A DNA stretch of 64,000 bases from Diphasiastrum complanatum (lineage: Eukaryota > Streptophyta > Lycopodiopsida > Lycopodiales > Lycopodiaceae). Position 1 is the stretch's first letter, and every line of letters begins with the position of its first letter. Of this stretch, positions 43,906 to 57,768 are shown in pieces. The notes beneath the pieces are model-generated. The model made no database searches. It saw only the letters and a program-made list of their open reading frames with translations, and had not been told where the DNA came from. The translations under genes were made by a program, and so were the position numbers. The stretch covers positions 12,381,939 to 12,445,938 of the forward strand of contig CM055102.1 in the NCBI GenBank assembly GCA_029204225.1, read 5' to 3'.

Positions 43906-46474
43906 CTCCTCCTAAAAAACTATCTATGAAGATTTAAGCATTGATCTTGATATAACTCCAAGATTAGATCTATGCTTGATGAAAGCACTTTTGCTCAAAG
44001 GCTTGGTGAGTAGATCGGCAATACAAGAGGACGAGTTGACATGATCCAAATAGATTTCTCGTCCAATAAGATTTTCTCTCACAAAATGGTGTGCCACTTC
44101 TATGTGCTTGCTTCTTGCTTGAAATATGGGATTATGGGCAAGAGCTTGGGCCGAGATGTTATCACACTTGATCATTGGTAGATCATCTTCCTTGATGCAC
44201 TTTAGCTCCATTAATAACCTCTTGATCCAAAGCACCTCTTTGGTAGTTGTAGTGAGTGCTTTGTACTCGACCTCACATGAAGAGAGAGATATAGTATCTT
44301 GCATTTTGGAAAGCCAAGATATTAGATTGCCTCCAAGAAAGATAGTGTATGCAGTAATAGACTTTCAATCCATCTTGTCACTTGCAAAGTCCGAATCAAA
44401 GTAGCCAACAATGGATAGATCTTCACTTTTATAAAGTAGACCAGAATCACAAGATGAAGATACATATCTCAGACTCCTCTTGGCAATCTTCCAATGATGG
44501 ATCTTAGGATCTTGCATAAATTGACTCAATTTGTGCACACAAAAACTTAGATCGGGCATAGTAATGATAAGCCAAATCAAGGAGCCTACAAGACTCCTAA
44601 AAAGTGTGATGTCCTCAAAGGATCTTTCATCACCTTTATTAGGATCTTTTACAATTTGATCCATTGGAATATCTATGCTCTTAGAATTTTCCATATGGAA
44701 TCTTTTCAACATAGAGTGAGCATATCTAGATTGGCATATAAAGACATGGTTTTCATCAAGGTCAATTTCTAGGCCTAGGATGTAATGTATCTCTCCTAGA
44801 TCTTGCATTTTAAACTCACATCCAAGTGCTAGCTTAGTTTCATCAACTAGCTTGATACAACTTCCACAAAGAATAATGTCATCAACATAAATTAGAAGAA
44901 TGACAATATTGCTATCAACAAACTTTAGATACATGGAAGGATCATAGTCACTAAGAGTAAATCCTAGTGAGATAAGAAAAGAATTAAGTCTTGAATACCA
45001 TGATCTTGGTGCTTGCTTGAGTCCATAAAGACTTTTGAAGAGCAAGCACACTTTGAACTCATCCTTGATGAATCCTTGAGGTTGTTCCATATAGATCTCC
45101 TCCTCAAGATAACCATTTAGAAAAGCATTGGATACATCTAATTGGAACACCTTCCACTTAAAGAAACAAGCAAGAGAAATAAGAATTCTTATTGTCACCA
45201 TCTTTGCAAGGGGTGCAAAGGTCTCCTCATAATCAAGGTCATGGATTTGAGCAAATCCTTTGGCACATAATCTTGCTTAATACTTGTTTATGGTGCCATC
45301 ATGATTGAACTTGATCCGAAATACCCACTTGCAACCAATCACAAGCTTGTTGGATGGAGGATCCACAAGCTCCCAAGTATTGTTGGTGATCAATGCATCA
45401 TACTCTTGCTTCATGGCATCATATCACTCCTTGGTATTGAGTGCCTCTTGTACATTCTTTGGTTCTTCATGAGAGAAATAAAAAACATAATTAGTGGAAT
45501 AAAGATCCACTTGTTTGCCTTTGTCAACTTATGAGAGCCTCTTAGGTTCGGATCTATCTCTCATGGATCTTCTTGGTGAGAAAATTCGAGGAGAGTCTTT
45601 TTTAAATCTCGACCCCATCACATCATGATTGTCTTCAAAATCAATAATTGGTGATGCACCCATAGACTTCTTGATCTCGGCCTCTTCAAAAGCTGAGTGT
45701 TGATCTTCATGAAAGACAACATCTCTACTTTCAATAACTTGAGAAGTAGAGAGTACAAAGACTCTATAGGCCTTCTTGGTGGATGAGCATCCAACCATGA
45801 TCCCTTTGCATGCACTAGGATCTTCCTTCTTCCTTGTTTCCAAGGGAATATGGGAAAAGCATATGCATCCAAAAACTCTAAAGTGATCAACCTTAGGCTT
45901 CTTAAAATATAAGATTTCATATGGTGACTTTCCTCCAAGAGATATATGTGGGAGCCTATTGCAAAGATAATTTGCACAATTAATGGCTTCTCCCCAAAAA
46001 TCTTTGGGCAAAGATGCCTCAATTCTCATAGATTTTGCACATTCACATAGAGATCTATTCTCCTTCATGAATCTTCTCTCCAATGGAAGCCAACTCCCTA
46101 TTTAGAGATTTGATTCTAAGTACATAATCCTGTGCACGCTCCTCACTTCTCCTCATGCTTTGCAAAATCTGATTTCTAAGCATGAGTACTCTTGAAGTGT
46201 TACTAGATTCATAGATTGATTGTAAAGACTCCCAAGCCTCTTTAGCACTAGTACATGCTGATACTTCTCTCAACAGATCATTGCTCACATTCATCTTCAC
46301 ACAATGAAGTGCAAGCCTAGATCTCTTCTTGTATCTAGCTAACTCCTCTGCACCTAGAGGTTCATCTTCATCTTCAATCAAGAACTCATAAAGGTCTTGG
46401 AGCACCAAGAGTGACTCCATCCTAACCTTCCAAATAGCATAATTTGTAGAATGCAATCTCTCACTAGCAAACAA
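43906..46474 (-). pseudogene. gag-pol: Copia-E gag-pol with large internal deletion
   Basis: Minus-strand pieces are RNase H (43924-44304; DTISLSSCEVEYKAL), RT (44365-45201; IYVDDIILCGS, LYGLKQAPRSWY), RT N-terminal scraps (45200-45530), integrase C-terminus (45529-46083) and gag N-terminus (46055-46474; YAIWKVRMESLLVLQDLYEF). Gag up to SIGEKIHEG is fused almost directly to the integrase block RSLCECAKSMR near 46060. The zinc knuckle, protease and integrase core are therefore missing. The 5' LTR and primer site are also absent. Confidence 0.85.
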
Positions 46475-48059
46475 TCATGTTTCACAATTCAAATTTGTAA
46501 CAACTAGCAATAAAGAAGCAAACATCACCAACAAATTCAACATCATTCAATTCAAGTTTCTAGTACATGTCATGAATCATGGTCTAGAAATAATATGATA
46601 TTACAATTTTACATTATTTTTATATTATTTTCATCCCATAAGAATTAGAAAAATTTAAAAGAATGATGTTGAAAAGATAAACTTATTTTGAAGGACTTAT
46701 AAATAATAATCAAAAGTGTTACATCTCAAATTTTTCTACATCTCTTTGAGAGTACATATTAAACTTTGACTAATAAATAATAATACTGTATTTTATTTGA
46801 AGCTTTGTAATATTAAACATATTCAATATATTTCACCCTTACTGTGTTGAAATGACTAGATCTTATAAAGTATATGTTATTGTCATGATCTTTGTGTTAT
46901 TGTCTTAAGAAAATCTTGTTTTCCATAAAAGAAACTTGACATAAGAAAATTGGCAATGACATTGCAACCATTCTTGAAAATAACTTTCAACTCATTTCAT
47001 AAATTTGCATACATGTCATCTCAAAAGAAGTCCAATTTCATTTTCTACTTATTTTTTTATTAAAGTCTTGTTGATGTGATAAACGTAGCTATAAAAGAAA
47101 ATGGCAATAATGTCATTTAAGAAGATTGTGATATTGAAAAATCTAGAATCATTGATTATATTCTTAGTTTTTGCACTCACAAAATCAGTGAACAAAGTCA
47201 AAAAATAAAAATCTGATAAATCCTTAAAATAAGTAAAGCAGACGTGCTTCTCACACTTGCACTTGAGAAGAAATTTGCTACAAAAACATATTTAAAGTAT
47301 ATATCAAATAAAATTTAACTTATTGTCATTAATTCACAATGTTTTTCTATAACATTTTATTATAATTGATGAGTGGTAGAGATTGACTTGAGGTAGTCAA
47401 GTCCTAATGTTAATGTGGTTGAGTCATTAACATACACAACATCTAATATATGGAGTGCACCTTAGGAAAGCAAATAAATGTTGTTTTCTAACCTTGATGT
47501 GGTGGCTTTCTTTTGAGTGTTCTACTCATAACATGTGTGTGGCGGATATTGGTGTGAACCAAGAGAGGAAAATCTTGTCATGGATCTTGGTGGTGATCAA
47601 TAATCATAAGGATTTGATAAAAAAACAAAGGTTTGAATGGACTCAAACTAGCATTCAATGTGAGAATTGTCAAGAACTAGCTAGTTTGAAATATACCACA
47701 TGGCATCCAATGTAGTTGACCATGTGTCCCACCTTTTTGTACATAATCAGATGATAATTAAAGGTTGATTAGAGTCCACTTACATGCTTAAGAGGTGGCC
47801 AAGTTGAGCCCCAAAGTTAAGGTCCTAATTTATAAGCTAAATTTGAGAGATTTTGGTGACAATGCTCGTGACTTATCTAATCCAAGCACCAAATAGGTGT
47901 GATTCCTGAATAAACCCAATTTATTAGGCAGATTGGCAAGATGCATTTTGTTGCTACAAATATTTGATTTTATAGTCCAAACTTGAATTGGTAAACAATA
48001 TAATAATGTAGATGATTTATCAAGATTATAAATTTTTTTGAATAATTTTTTTCATGAAG
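46475..48059. other. Intergenic, no gene recognised
   Basis: Very AT-rich DNA. Short frames such as 47455-47715 have no supporting similarity. Confidence 0.5.
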
Positions 48060-48840
48060 GATAATAAATATATCTATTGAAGATTTAGGGTGTGCTAACA
48101 TAATTGAATATTGTGCAACATCAACATTATCCAAAAGGAATGATAAGAAAAGAGAGAAATGTTTTCCAATATTGAGTGCACCTTACACAATTACTAGAAA
48201 TATATACAAAATGGGAGCTAATGAAGAGTTGAAAAGATATTTGGAAAGAACCTAAATATACATTGTCATCAAATCTTTATATGAAAAAAATACAAAAGGC
48301 GTTATGTTTCCATGAAGAATGTAGTTAAAAAAATAATATATGCCAAATATTGGTGGCCTACCTTTTATAAAGATGTTTATTTATTTATTCATAATTGTGA
48401 TTCATATCAAAGGGTAGAGAAGCCAACTTCCTTTACAAATTGGCCACTCACACTCATTTTACCTATAGCACCATTTGAAAAGTGGTGCATAGATTTTGTT
48501 AGTCTACTTTACACAAAAACAATCGACGTATTTTAGTAGAAAATGACTATTGTATAGATATGATTGAGGTAGCTGCAACTAAAGGATTGGTGCTAAGATA
48601 GTGGAAAATTTCTTTTTTTGGAAAATATTATAAGATATGATTTTCCATTAGACCTAGTTTGTGAAAGGAGAACACATAATTCAAAAGCAACAAGAGATAT
48701 TACTAGCTTTATCATATGATAACGAACATATAATATTCTCTAGTAAATTGCATACAAGATGGGTGAGACATTACAAAGAAATAAAAATTTGGCAATGGCT
48801 CAATTTAGTTGGTAGATCTTTAAAATGAACGTCTTGATGG
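48060..48840 (+). pseudogene. Ty3/Gypsy integrase relic
   Basis: The best piece (48312-48536) reads YWWPTFYKDVYLFIHNCDSY and continues with QRVEKPT and IAPFEKWCIDFV. This matches the end of the Gypsy integrase zinc region (WWP...C..CQ) and the first catalytic Asp block. Later pieces retain DFPLDLVCERRTH and TRWVRHYK-like traces. Stops are frequent. A second trace may lie at 49345-49450 (TTFYHIMDWQNKQ, comparable to YHPQTDGQ). It is an old remnant distinct from the element at the left end of the window. Confidence 0.6.
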
Positions 48841-50699
48841 CTTCAAAGTCAAATAGTATTTTGAACTAGAAAATGTGTGTGTGCGCGCGTGTGTGTGTGT
48901 TTTAGTTTTCATTGTATATCATATTTAAGTAATATTTTTCTAATAATATTGAAAAAAATTGTTGATTTAGAATGAATTCATTTTTTTTCTCTATCCCATC
49001 TAATACATGCTTGTATGTTCGAACTAAGATTGAGCAAAGAAACATGTGCGCAAACTTAAGCTCAAGCATAGGTGTTTGTCAAGTTTGTGTGCTTGAACTT
49101 AAGTTCAAACATAAAACCTCATAAAAGAGAAGACTAGAACTTGAGATTATTCCCAAATTACTAATAGGCTTTATGATACAAAAGGTATTAGTTAGAATTA
49201 CTGAATAATTCTCCACCTCTCTTAAGCAACTAGGTTTTGCTCATTTTCTCACTTCCAGTGATCGAACATTACAATTTGTTAACTAACACTTTGTTTTGAA
49301 TATGAAAACTTAAACTCTTGCACATGTTTGATTAATTGTTTGGGAACAACATTCTACCATATCATGGATTGGCAGAACAAACAATTATTTAGAAGAATCA
49401 TACAAAATTTTCATATGATAAATTACATGTGGGAGAAGAGTTTTTTAAGACTTTTTTTAAAAAAAAAAAATGTAATTACATCTATTGTGTTGATAGATTT
49501 ATGCAATGAGTAAGCTGAAAATCTACCAGTATGAAAGAATTTCTATACAATATTAATCAAACAAGCACTGAATTACTAATTATAGTCAAGCTACCATTTT
49601 GTATCAAGAAAGTGATTTTTTTGAACTGTTTAAGACATGCACAAAGGCCCAACAGATCCATATTTTTTAAATAGAAAAGAGATTTTCAAAAGCTCAGAAT
49701 CCTTCAACAAAATTTAAGAAGAGGAGAAGATATATATTTAAGATGTACATGTAGTTGGTACGTGTTCACTGCCAGTGTTAAGTGCAACTATCACAAGTTT
49801 TACTTACACATCAAAATCCAAGATCAAATTTCTTACTAACAAAAATTCACAAGCAAGTCGTACAATGAGAAAATACCAAAATCAATTGCTTGAACTACAT
49901 GAAATTCACAAATCACAAAATATATTTTATTGACTTGTTTATAGAAGTTAAGCTTTATTGAAATCAAACAAATTTGATCAAACATTTTTTCAAGGACAAA
50001 ATAAGGTCATAATTACTGGATATGTTTAACCATAAGGCCTGATTTAAAAAAGTACTCTTATTTTTTGGAAACACCTAAAGTATATCATAAAGCTTTCAAA
50101 TGTTTTAATGCAATCAGAAATTTAAGACTTGCTCATCTCCACACGAGATTACAAAAGGAGTCAAGTTTATAAATTTCTCCAGATGACTTACTTACAAAAT
50201 CCTAGTTATTTTAATTGATCAATGTGCATACCAAAAAGCTCCCAACTTTTTTTTCACCTTTTATGAAATTGAAGATATTTTTGATGTACAAAGATTTTGC
50301 AATGTCCATGAATGTTCATTTGAGCTTTATATTTTGTGAATGTTTGGAAAAGGGCCTTCAGTCCGCCGGTAAAGATTTTTAAAGATCAAGAATGTTTATT
50401 TATACTACTTGTAAACAATTGAAATGCTCAAAGAACAAGCTAAACACGCAAAAGAAAAAGGTGTTTGACAAGTTTCATATTTTGTTGTTATTAATAATTA
50501 CCACATTTGTGTGTTAAACTTAATCTATGTTTTCAATTTATTAATTGATTTTTTTTGTCTTTTAATAGAGATTACAAAATTGCTCCAAGTTCATAAAGAA
50601 CAACAAATAACATAAAGACAAAAGCTTGCAAAACATATAAAACAATATTTGGGTCTTTTCTAAAGTGTTGGGTCTCATGATCAATGAAAGGGATCACAA
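48841..50699. other. Intergenic, no gene recognised
   Basis: AT-rich with a short GT/GC microsatellite at about 48873-48900 and a poly-A tract near 49458-49470. No other feature supported. Confidence 0.5.
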
Positions 50700-51080
50700 T
50701 AACACATTACGGGATTGTGACGTGGGTTTTTGAAGGATTTTCAAAAATTTTATAAGCCGTTACATTTTGAGGAGTCAGAATCCGACACCTAAGCAAAAAA
50801 TCTCAAATTGAACGTCCGGTCCGAAAACTGTGGCGACAACTAATTTTTAAAATTGTCATCGCATTCCTACATGTCTGAATCTGACACGCAAAAGTGGATA
50901 TGGCGTGGCATATTTTTTAACAAAACAAAATTTAGTTGCATCCAACATGGACGTCACAATCCGACGGAGACCGAATCCAACGTACACGTCATCGATCCGA
51001 GGCAACAAAATTTTTGACACAACTTTGTACAAAAAGTAGATGTCGGATTCCGACGTATTTTGGCCCATCAGATTCTAACG
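50700..51080. repeat. Second CpG-rich motif patch
   Basis: Contains CCGAC, GACGT, TGGACGTC and GATGTCGGATTCCGACG (51041-51057), the same odd palindrome seen at 18687-18699 and nearly at 18791-18802. The phrase AACATGGACGT occurs here and at 18540-18550. The shared vocabulary suggests a dispersed repeat family. Confidence 0.5.
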
Positions 51081-51429
51081 TCTGTTTGGTTTTCGCAATT
51101 TCCACATGTTTTTGCATATTATTCCTCACTTTTGTTTGTACTTTTGGAGCTTTTGGAGCATTTGAAGGTGCACTGGAGTATTTGAAAGGCTTACATTGTT
51201 GAGATTGCAAGTAGTTGTTTTGTGTTTTTTTTTTTGGGGAGATATTTGTTTTGTTTGTTTTTATGAGAGAAAGTGAGGAGGGGAAAAGAAAATGAGAGAA
51301 ATCACTGTAAAGTAGACAAAAGTGTAAAGTAGATAGTTACATTTTTAGAATAGTAATGTAAGGATAGTGCAATAAAGATGATGTAAAGATAGAAATGTAT
51401 AGATAGTGTATAATAATAATTGTATGTCA

Positions 51430-51537
51430 AATTTGTAATTTGTTAGAGAGAGAGAGAGAATACATAGTGTATGATGAATTACATTGTTAGAAAGTTAAAT
51501 TTGTAATTTGTTTGAACAAGAATAAAATAGAATGAAA

Positions 51538-51576
<39 letters not shown>

Positions 51577-51639
51577 GACTAGTCATTATAGATTTCCACA
51601 AAATCAATGAATTATGTAGTATAAAAGGTTTTATCGTTC

Positions 51640-51700
<61 letters not shown>
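51430..51700. repeat. (GA)n microsatellites
   Basis: GA runs at about 51446-51459, 51543-51572 and 51644-51700. ORFs across them encode Ser-Leu runs and are not genes. Confidence 0.85.
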
Positions 51701-51704
<4 letters not shown>

Positions 51705-53640
51705 TCCTCTTTTAGATGATAAGTGTACAAAGGTGATGGAGAGAGGGTGAATGTAATATTCAAAGCTGAGTACTACAATGACAAATTTGGTTATCCAAAG
51801 ATATTGAGTAAATTGGCATCCAGAAACACCAACATGAAACAATTTGGTCAAGGTCCGAAGGAGTAGAAGGGTACGTTATCTTCCAGATTCTTAGAACAAC
51901 AGTAAACAAATTAAAGTTCAAAAATATTGGAATGTTCGGGTGTAGGCCTTTACACATGTAACACACCACATTCAATACTATTCTAAATACTCTCCTAAGC
52001 TAATAAAAAATCACTTTGTGTATGGGAATCAATATTTGGCAACTATGATATATATACAAGTAAAAAACCATATATTTTAATTTTATAGGATCCAAAAATG
52101 CATATAACCAATTTTTATGTTCAAACTCACATGATGAAGACTAAAGACAACTCATGAGTCATGTCTTAGGGAGTCACCCCACTAGTAGCAAACAATGCTA
52201 GCAAAAAATCTACAAATACAAATAGCCCATTATTGAAATTCATTTTTAACCATTTCATGTTAGATTTATAGGTTTTTTATGTGGCTCAAATCAAGTGATT
52301 TAAGTTATAAATTTGAGGGTTTAAGGTTTTATTTTACCCTTTTATGGATTTCATAAAAATTTTGTGAATATTTTATAAGGTTACTTTGAAACTTTTTTAC
52401 TAGCAATGGTACCAATTCACCCCAAGCGCTCAATCTAAAAATAGCTTACAAGTACCTAGGCAAAGCTAAAAGCGAGGGATAGCGTAACATTCTGCTTGTG
52501 GGGGAAAACAAGAAACTTCTCCACATGTCACTTGGGCAGGCTTCTAATCTTTCGTGGAATTGTATAATCACCTTCTATAGTTTGTAACTATTAATAGCTA
52601 AAATTGTTTTGACTCTCAGAGTCTCGAGTAGTGATATAGAATTGGTGCATTGTCAATTACAGTTGCCGCATTCGTTATTAATTCTAAATATGTACATATG
52701 AAGATTTCTTTGACTCTTCACACTTGCTTCAGTCATCAATCATGGAACTAGTGACAGTTGCACTGACGATCCGATTTGCTGCATATGCTCTCCTTTGATT
52801 GTAGGCTGGCCGGTCCAGCCTACAAAAGGATTGTCTAAATCTTGCTTGCTCCTGTCATCAATGGATTTGATACAAGTTGCAGTTTACCATGATGATGCAC
52901 GTCTATGCATGCATCGTAGGCTCGTAGCTGCACGGAAATTGAAATAGCCGAGCTTAGAAACTAGTGTTTGCTCGGTCTCCATCACAGATAACAAGTTTCT
53001 GAGCGAGAGCTAAAATGGGCACTTAATATCTAAGCTGTGTGAGTGAGAGGAATAACAATTGGTGATCATGTCCATATGATCAGTCGTAAGCTGATCTGTT
53101 CATGTCTAACATGTAATACAACAAGAACTGATGAATTTCTTGCATCTGCTCTCGCAATTTCCGATTCTTCCTCGTAAACCGGATATTGTGAATTTATCCA
53201 GGATATAATCGCTGTAGTTGGACAGATGTTACATGATAGTAGGTTACGAGGCCGTGAATGGAAGTTGGGCGGCTGGGTGCGGGCGGTTGGCTGCCTGCCG
53301 ACGAAATAGGCTGTTGTTATCAACTGTAGTTTAGAATAGCATGTGGATAAGCCTTTGTCAAGGTCAGTGGTCACACTAATAATATAAGTGAGCTATACGT
53401 GGGAGATAAGATTGTTAAGAGGTTCCGTGTGTCAGTGGCCGGGACACTTTCAGGATTCGTATCTTTTGATGTTGAGATTGGGTGGAGATTGGGTCTAGCT
53501 GGGAACTTTACAAGTTGGAAATTTGAACATTGATTCTCGACATGGATCTTGGAAGCTACGGCCAGCTCCATGCGTGGTTGGCCCTCGAATATTCCAATTT
53601 CGCAGTGCTCCACCAGAGTCCACCAGAGTCCAGTGTCCGC
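51701..53640. other. Upstream region of the cytokinin dehydrogenase gene, no gene seen
   Basis: No coding region is supported. An 11-bp perfect inverted repeat lies at 52799-52825. Minus-strand frames at 53066-53613 have no recognisable features. The base composition becomes less AT-rich from about 52700, as expected near a gene. Confidence 0.5.
52799..52825. promoter_or_regulatory. Perfect inverted repeat upstream of the CKX gene
   Basis: TTGTAGGCTGG, five bases (CCGGT), then CCAGCCTACAA. It lies about 1.15 kb before the start codon. It might be a protein-binding site or a hairpin; function unknown. Confidence 0.4.
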
Positions 53641-53976
53641 TATATATCTTGCTGAAGTGTCGGGATCCTTTGTCAGAAAACACCACCATAGGAATATGCG
53701 TTTGAAGAGAGAGCGAGATCGAGATCGAGATCCAGAGAGAGAGAGAGAGAGAGAGAGAGCGCCGCAGCTGATCTTTGGCTTAGTTTAAGCTTTCACTGTG
53801 ATACACAGTCCAATTGTACTAGTTGGGATCGTTTATATGCATAGTACATATAAAACCACTTCTCTTATGTCAGAACTGAATGAGCAGATCTTTTTTTTTA
53901 TTTCTAGAAAGCTTAAAGATGTGGCCAAACTTTATAACCCAACAGTTGTTACGTATTCGATCAATCGAGAGGAGCT
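53641..53976 (+). promoter_or_regulatory. Putative CKX core promoter and 5' UTR
   Basis: A TATA-like CTATATATC lies at about 53640-53648, some 330 bases before the ATG. The likely 5' UTR contains GAGATCGAGATCGAGATC followed by a GA run (about 53732-53758), a purine-rich pattern common in plant 5' UTRs. Transcription start not determinable. Confidence 0.4.
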
Positions 53977-54742
53977 ATGACACCTAGACGCACTTCGAGT
54001 ACCACAATTCCGACTGCATGCTTGCCGTGCATCTTGCTTGGGCTATATTTACTCCCCTTTCTGCGTTCTTTCCCCTATTTCATCGTCACAGCTGCCACCC
54101 CATCCTGCTCTTTATCCAAAGAAAATTGCAGGGAACTTGCTGCATTGAATCTCAACCTAAATATCTCCTTCTCGAACACCGCCACGGCAGCTCAAGACTT
54201 CGGCCACATGCATCACGACCGCCCATCTGCAATTCTATACCCTTCTTCGGCACAAGACATCGTTGCAATAGTGAAGCTTGCATACTTCTCACCAAACAAT
54301 CTAACCATAGCTGCAAAAGGAGCAGGTCATTCTATCTACGGCCAAGCACAAGCCCTGCATGGGATTGTAATCGAAATGTCTAGTCTGAAAGGTATCGAGG
54401 TGGGCGTACATGGATTTGGAGAAGCTGCAGTTCCGTTTGTGGAGGCTAGCGGTGGCGAGCTATGGATCGACGTGGTGAAGGAGGCAATGAAGAAGGGAAT
54501 GGCGCCGAGATCTCTAACGGACTATCTGTACCTGAGTGTGGGAGGGACACTGTCCAATGCGGGAGTCAGCGGGCAGGCCTTTAGATATGGCCCTCAGATC
54601 TCCAACGTCCTTGAACTAGAGGTCGTCACAGGTAACTTTGATCTTGAAGGTCTCCATTTTTGTCAATCCCTTTTCTATTGCTGGATTTATTGGTAGTTTA
54701 TTTAAGTCTATTTTTTCTTTCTTTCAAGAACACTAAGCCATA

Positions 54743-54816
<74 letters not shown>

Positions 54817-57768
54817 TTGAACTTGGGTGATCAATCTCACATCAAGAACCCTTAGAGTCTACCATACTGTGAATATTTTTTAATATACTTTTGTTGATTA
54901 AACTAAGGAGTTGGTATTTGGCACAATAAGAAGATGGATAGAATGTGGACAGTCTACTTAATAGGAACCTGAATGCATTGAACAAACTCCAAAAAAAATG
55001 AGACATTATTGTTTACTTTTTGTTGTAACACATGATTTTCCTTCATTAGATGATTGATGTTATTTACAAATGTACACTATACATTGGACCACACTAGGGT
55101 AGTTATGTGAAAATATATGTTGTATATCAATAATAAATTGAACCACACTAGCATTGTTATGTAAATGTACATTGTATTGAGTAATGGGTTGAACTTGAGT
55201 AGGGAACACATACTAACATTGCACCAAGAGGGATTTGATCCCACATCAATATCTAGGAATTTTCATCCTACCCACTCAACACTAGATGGGCATTATGACT
55301 ATAATTACATAATTTAATATGTAGTGGGCATTTGTTTTATCGATTTTGCATTTAATCCATTAAGGAGACAAAAATAAAAATTGATGAAAAAATTATGTGG
55401 CAAAATAACTCTTATCGTAAAGAGTTGACCAATCTACAAGCTTCACTTTATGGCATGCGTGCTAAAATTTCCTAAAAATGTTGGGCGAAGAACTTCATGC
55501 TCTGCGTACACATCATTAAACCATTAAAATTGTCAAATTTAAAAGATTTTATGTTCTCAAAGATATTGCCCAAGAATAGATCCAAAGGGATGTAAAGCTC
55601 TAGTCATTAGAGTTTACCTGATGTAAAGAACTAAATTGAAGGTGTTTACTAAGGAGTCAAGATATTTTTGCAAACACCATGATAATCCTTTTAGTAACCA
55701 CCCGTTATGAGTTATTTTGTTGTTCTCATGCTACCATTCAATGTCACTAGGTATGCATAGCATTTGTAGTGAACACCTAGAATGTGTTACTTTTATGATT
55801 GTGTGCTAATGTCACCAAGTATGCATATCATTTCTTAATTGTAGCTTTGGCATAGTATGCTAGAATAGAAAAAAATTATTGTTGGGAATAATGGATATCC
55901 TAAATATAACTTGTCCATTACGCATGCCATTTTATAAATAAGTTGTTCATTTTGCATGCAAAATTATTTATCTATAAATAGTTTATCTATTAATAACCTT
56001 TTTTTTCATAATAATGAATAGCCTATAAATTAAAATTGGGTGTATTTTTGGCCCATGACTAAAAATGTATTGAGTGGCCCCACAATCATCTAATGGTGTA
56101 GCAAGTACCGATCAAACAAAAGAGAAAATTATGCAACTTTTATATCTTGCTAAAGAGTTTGATTAGGATGAGACCGTCCATGCAACCTTGAAGTCATGGT
56201 GAGTAAGAAGCCCATCATAAATAAAGTATCCATTATCCAATATGGTCTATAGATAAATTACCCATGTTCCATATAGGAAGGCCCCTTGCCTAGGGGCCTT
56301 CCCAACATATTAATTGTTGGATATTTTTAAAAGTATTCTTTTTTTTCCTAAAAACAGTGAGTAGCATACTTGCGACTTTCAAAAATAGAAAGTTTGAGAA
56401 TTAAATGAGATCAAATTTTTTAAAAATAGTGATTTCTACATTATCACAATTTTTTTAAAATAGCAAGTGAACCTTACAAAATTGCAAGGTGCTTATATGA
56501 TTGTCTAAAAATAGTAATAGTTCCTTACACATTTATTGCTCGTGTGATAATAATGTCAAGTCTAATATTGTGCCATCTAAGGCTTCCTCAAAATACACTA
56601 TGAAAAAATCTAGAAGTTGTTACACAATTGTAACAACCTACTAATTTTTTTACAGTGTATTTTTGTGACACTTTAAAAGCCACAATATCACACCTGCATT
56701 TTATTATTTCAAGATTTGGAGAAGTAATAAATGTGCAATGCATCGTTACTATTTCTAGACACATACAAAAGTGCATTACACTATGTAAGGTACTCTTACT
56801 ATTAATAGAAAATACATTTCAGCTATTTCTAGAAAACAAAATCCTAAACATACTATTATTAGTAAGTCATACGTTTTTTTAGTAAAAAAAGAAAAAAAAA
56901 TCACTCGATTTTCGTGGCAAGGGAAGGGCCAGGCCCTGGGGCCTTACCCTATACCTAATGCATTCTACTTATAATAAGCACACCTTACACATTTGTAAAG
57001 TTATTTGCGCCATTTAATCGTTCATGGGGATACAAAGAAAAAATTTCAATAATGCTTTAGGCATGCAAAATATTGAGTCATGTATTGCTAAACTTTTTAT
57101 TCATAATAAATAAATTGCATGAACCATGCAATAAACCACCCTAGCCACTCTATAGTACGTAATGGATTTTTGGTGACTATTTTGCCCATTTCTGAACAGA
57201 TTAAAAAGCTGAATAGTCACCTGTTTTTTTAAAAAAAAAATTAGTGCAGATTCTGCCTGCATCTGCCACGTGGTAGCATCAGATTGGTCTCAAATTTTTT
57301 TAGTGCTGATTCTGCTTGCACCTGCCACGTGGCAGCTAAGGATTGGTTTAAAAAGGGTCCAAAAATCCATTACGCAATGGAAGGGACCGGGCAGAGGCCA
57401 TTCTGCCCGGTTCAGATTTCCAAAAAATTTTAGGCTTGGTCCCTCCGGGCCTTGCCTAAAAAAAGTTTGGAAATGCATGCAGGCAGAGGCCACGAGGCTC
57501 CTTCCATAATACAAATTCGTCCTCTTATCTACAACCTTACATGCTTGGTTTCATACTAACTTTCTTTTAGAACAAGAGAAAGTATAGAGAAGTGAAATGG
57601 ACGATACCTGAATTTTCTATGGAATTGGCAGGAAAGGGAGAGATAGTGATATGCTCCGAACACCAACATGCAGATCTCTTCTACTCCGTTTTAGGAGGTC
57701 TGGGCCAATTCGCTATCATAACTAAAGCCAAAATCTGCCTCCATCATGTTCCTACTAAGGTAGTGCAA

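Noticed and set aside
49328-49513. Possible Gypsy integrase block TTFYHIMDWQNKQ
   Set aside because: The similarity to YHPQTDGQ is too weak alone to list as a separate feature; it is mentioned with the relic at 48060-48840.
51479-51851. Ser-Leu-rich minus-strand ORFs
   Set aside because: They arise from GA microsatellites.
53066-53705. Overlapping frames on both strands upstream of CKX
   Set aside because: Short, without recognisable domains, and lying in the presumed promoter and 5' UTR.
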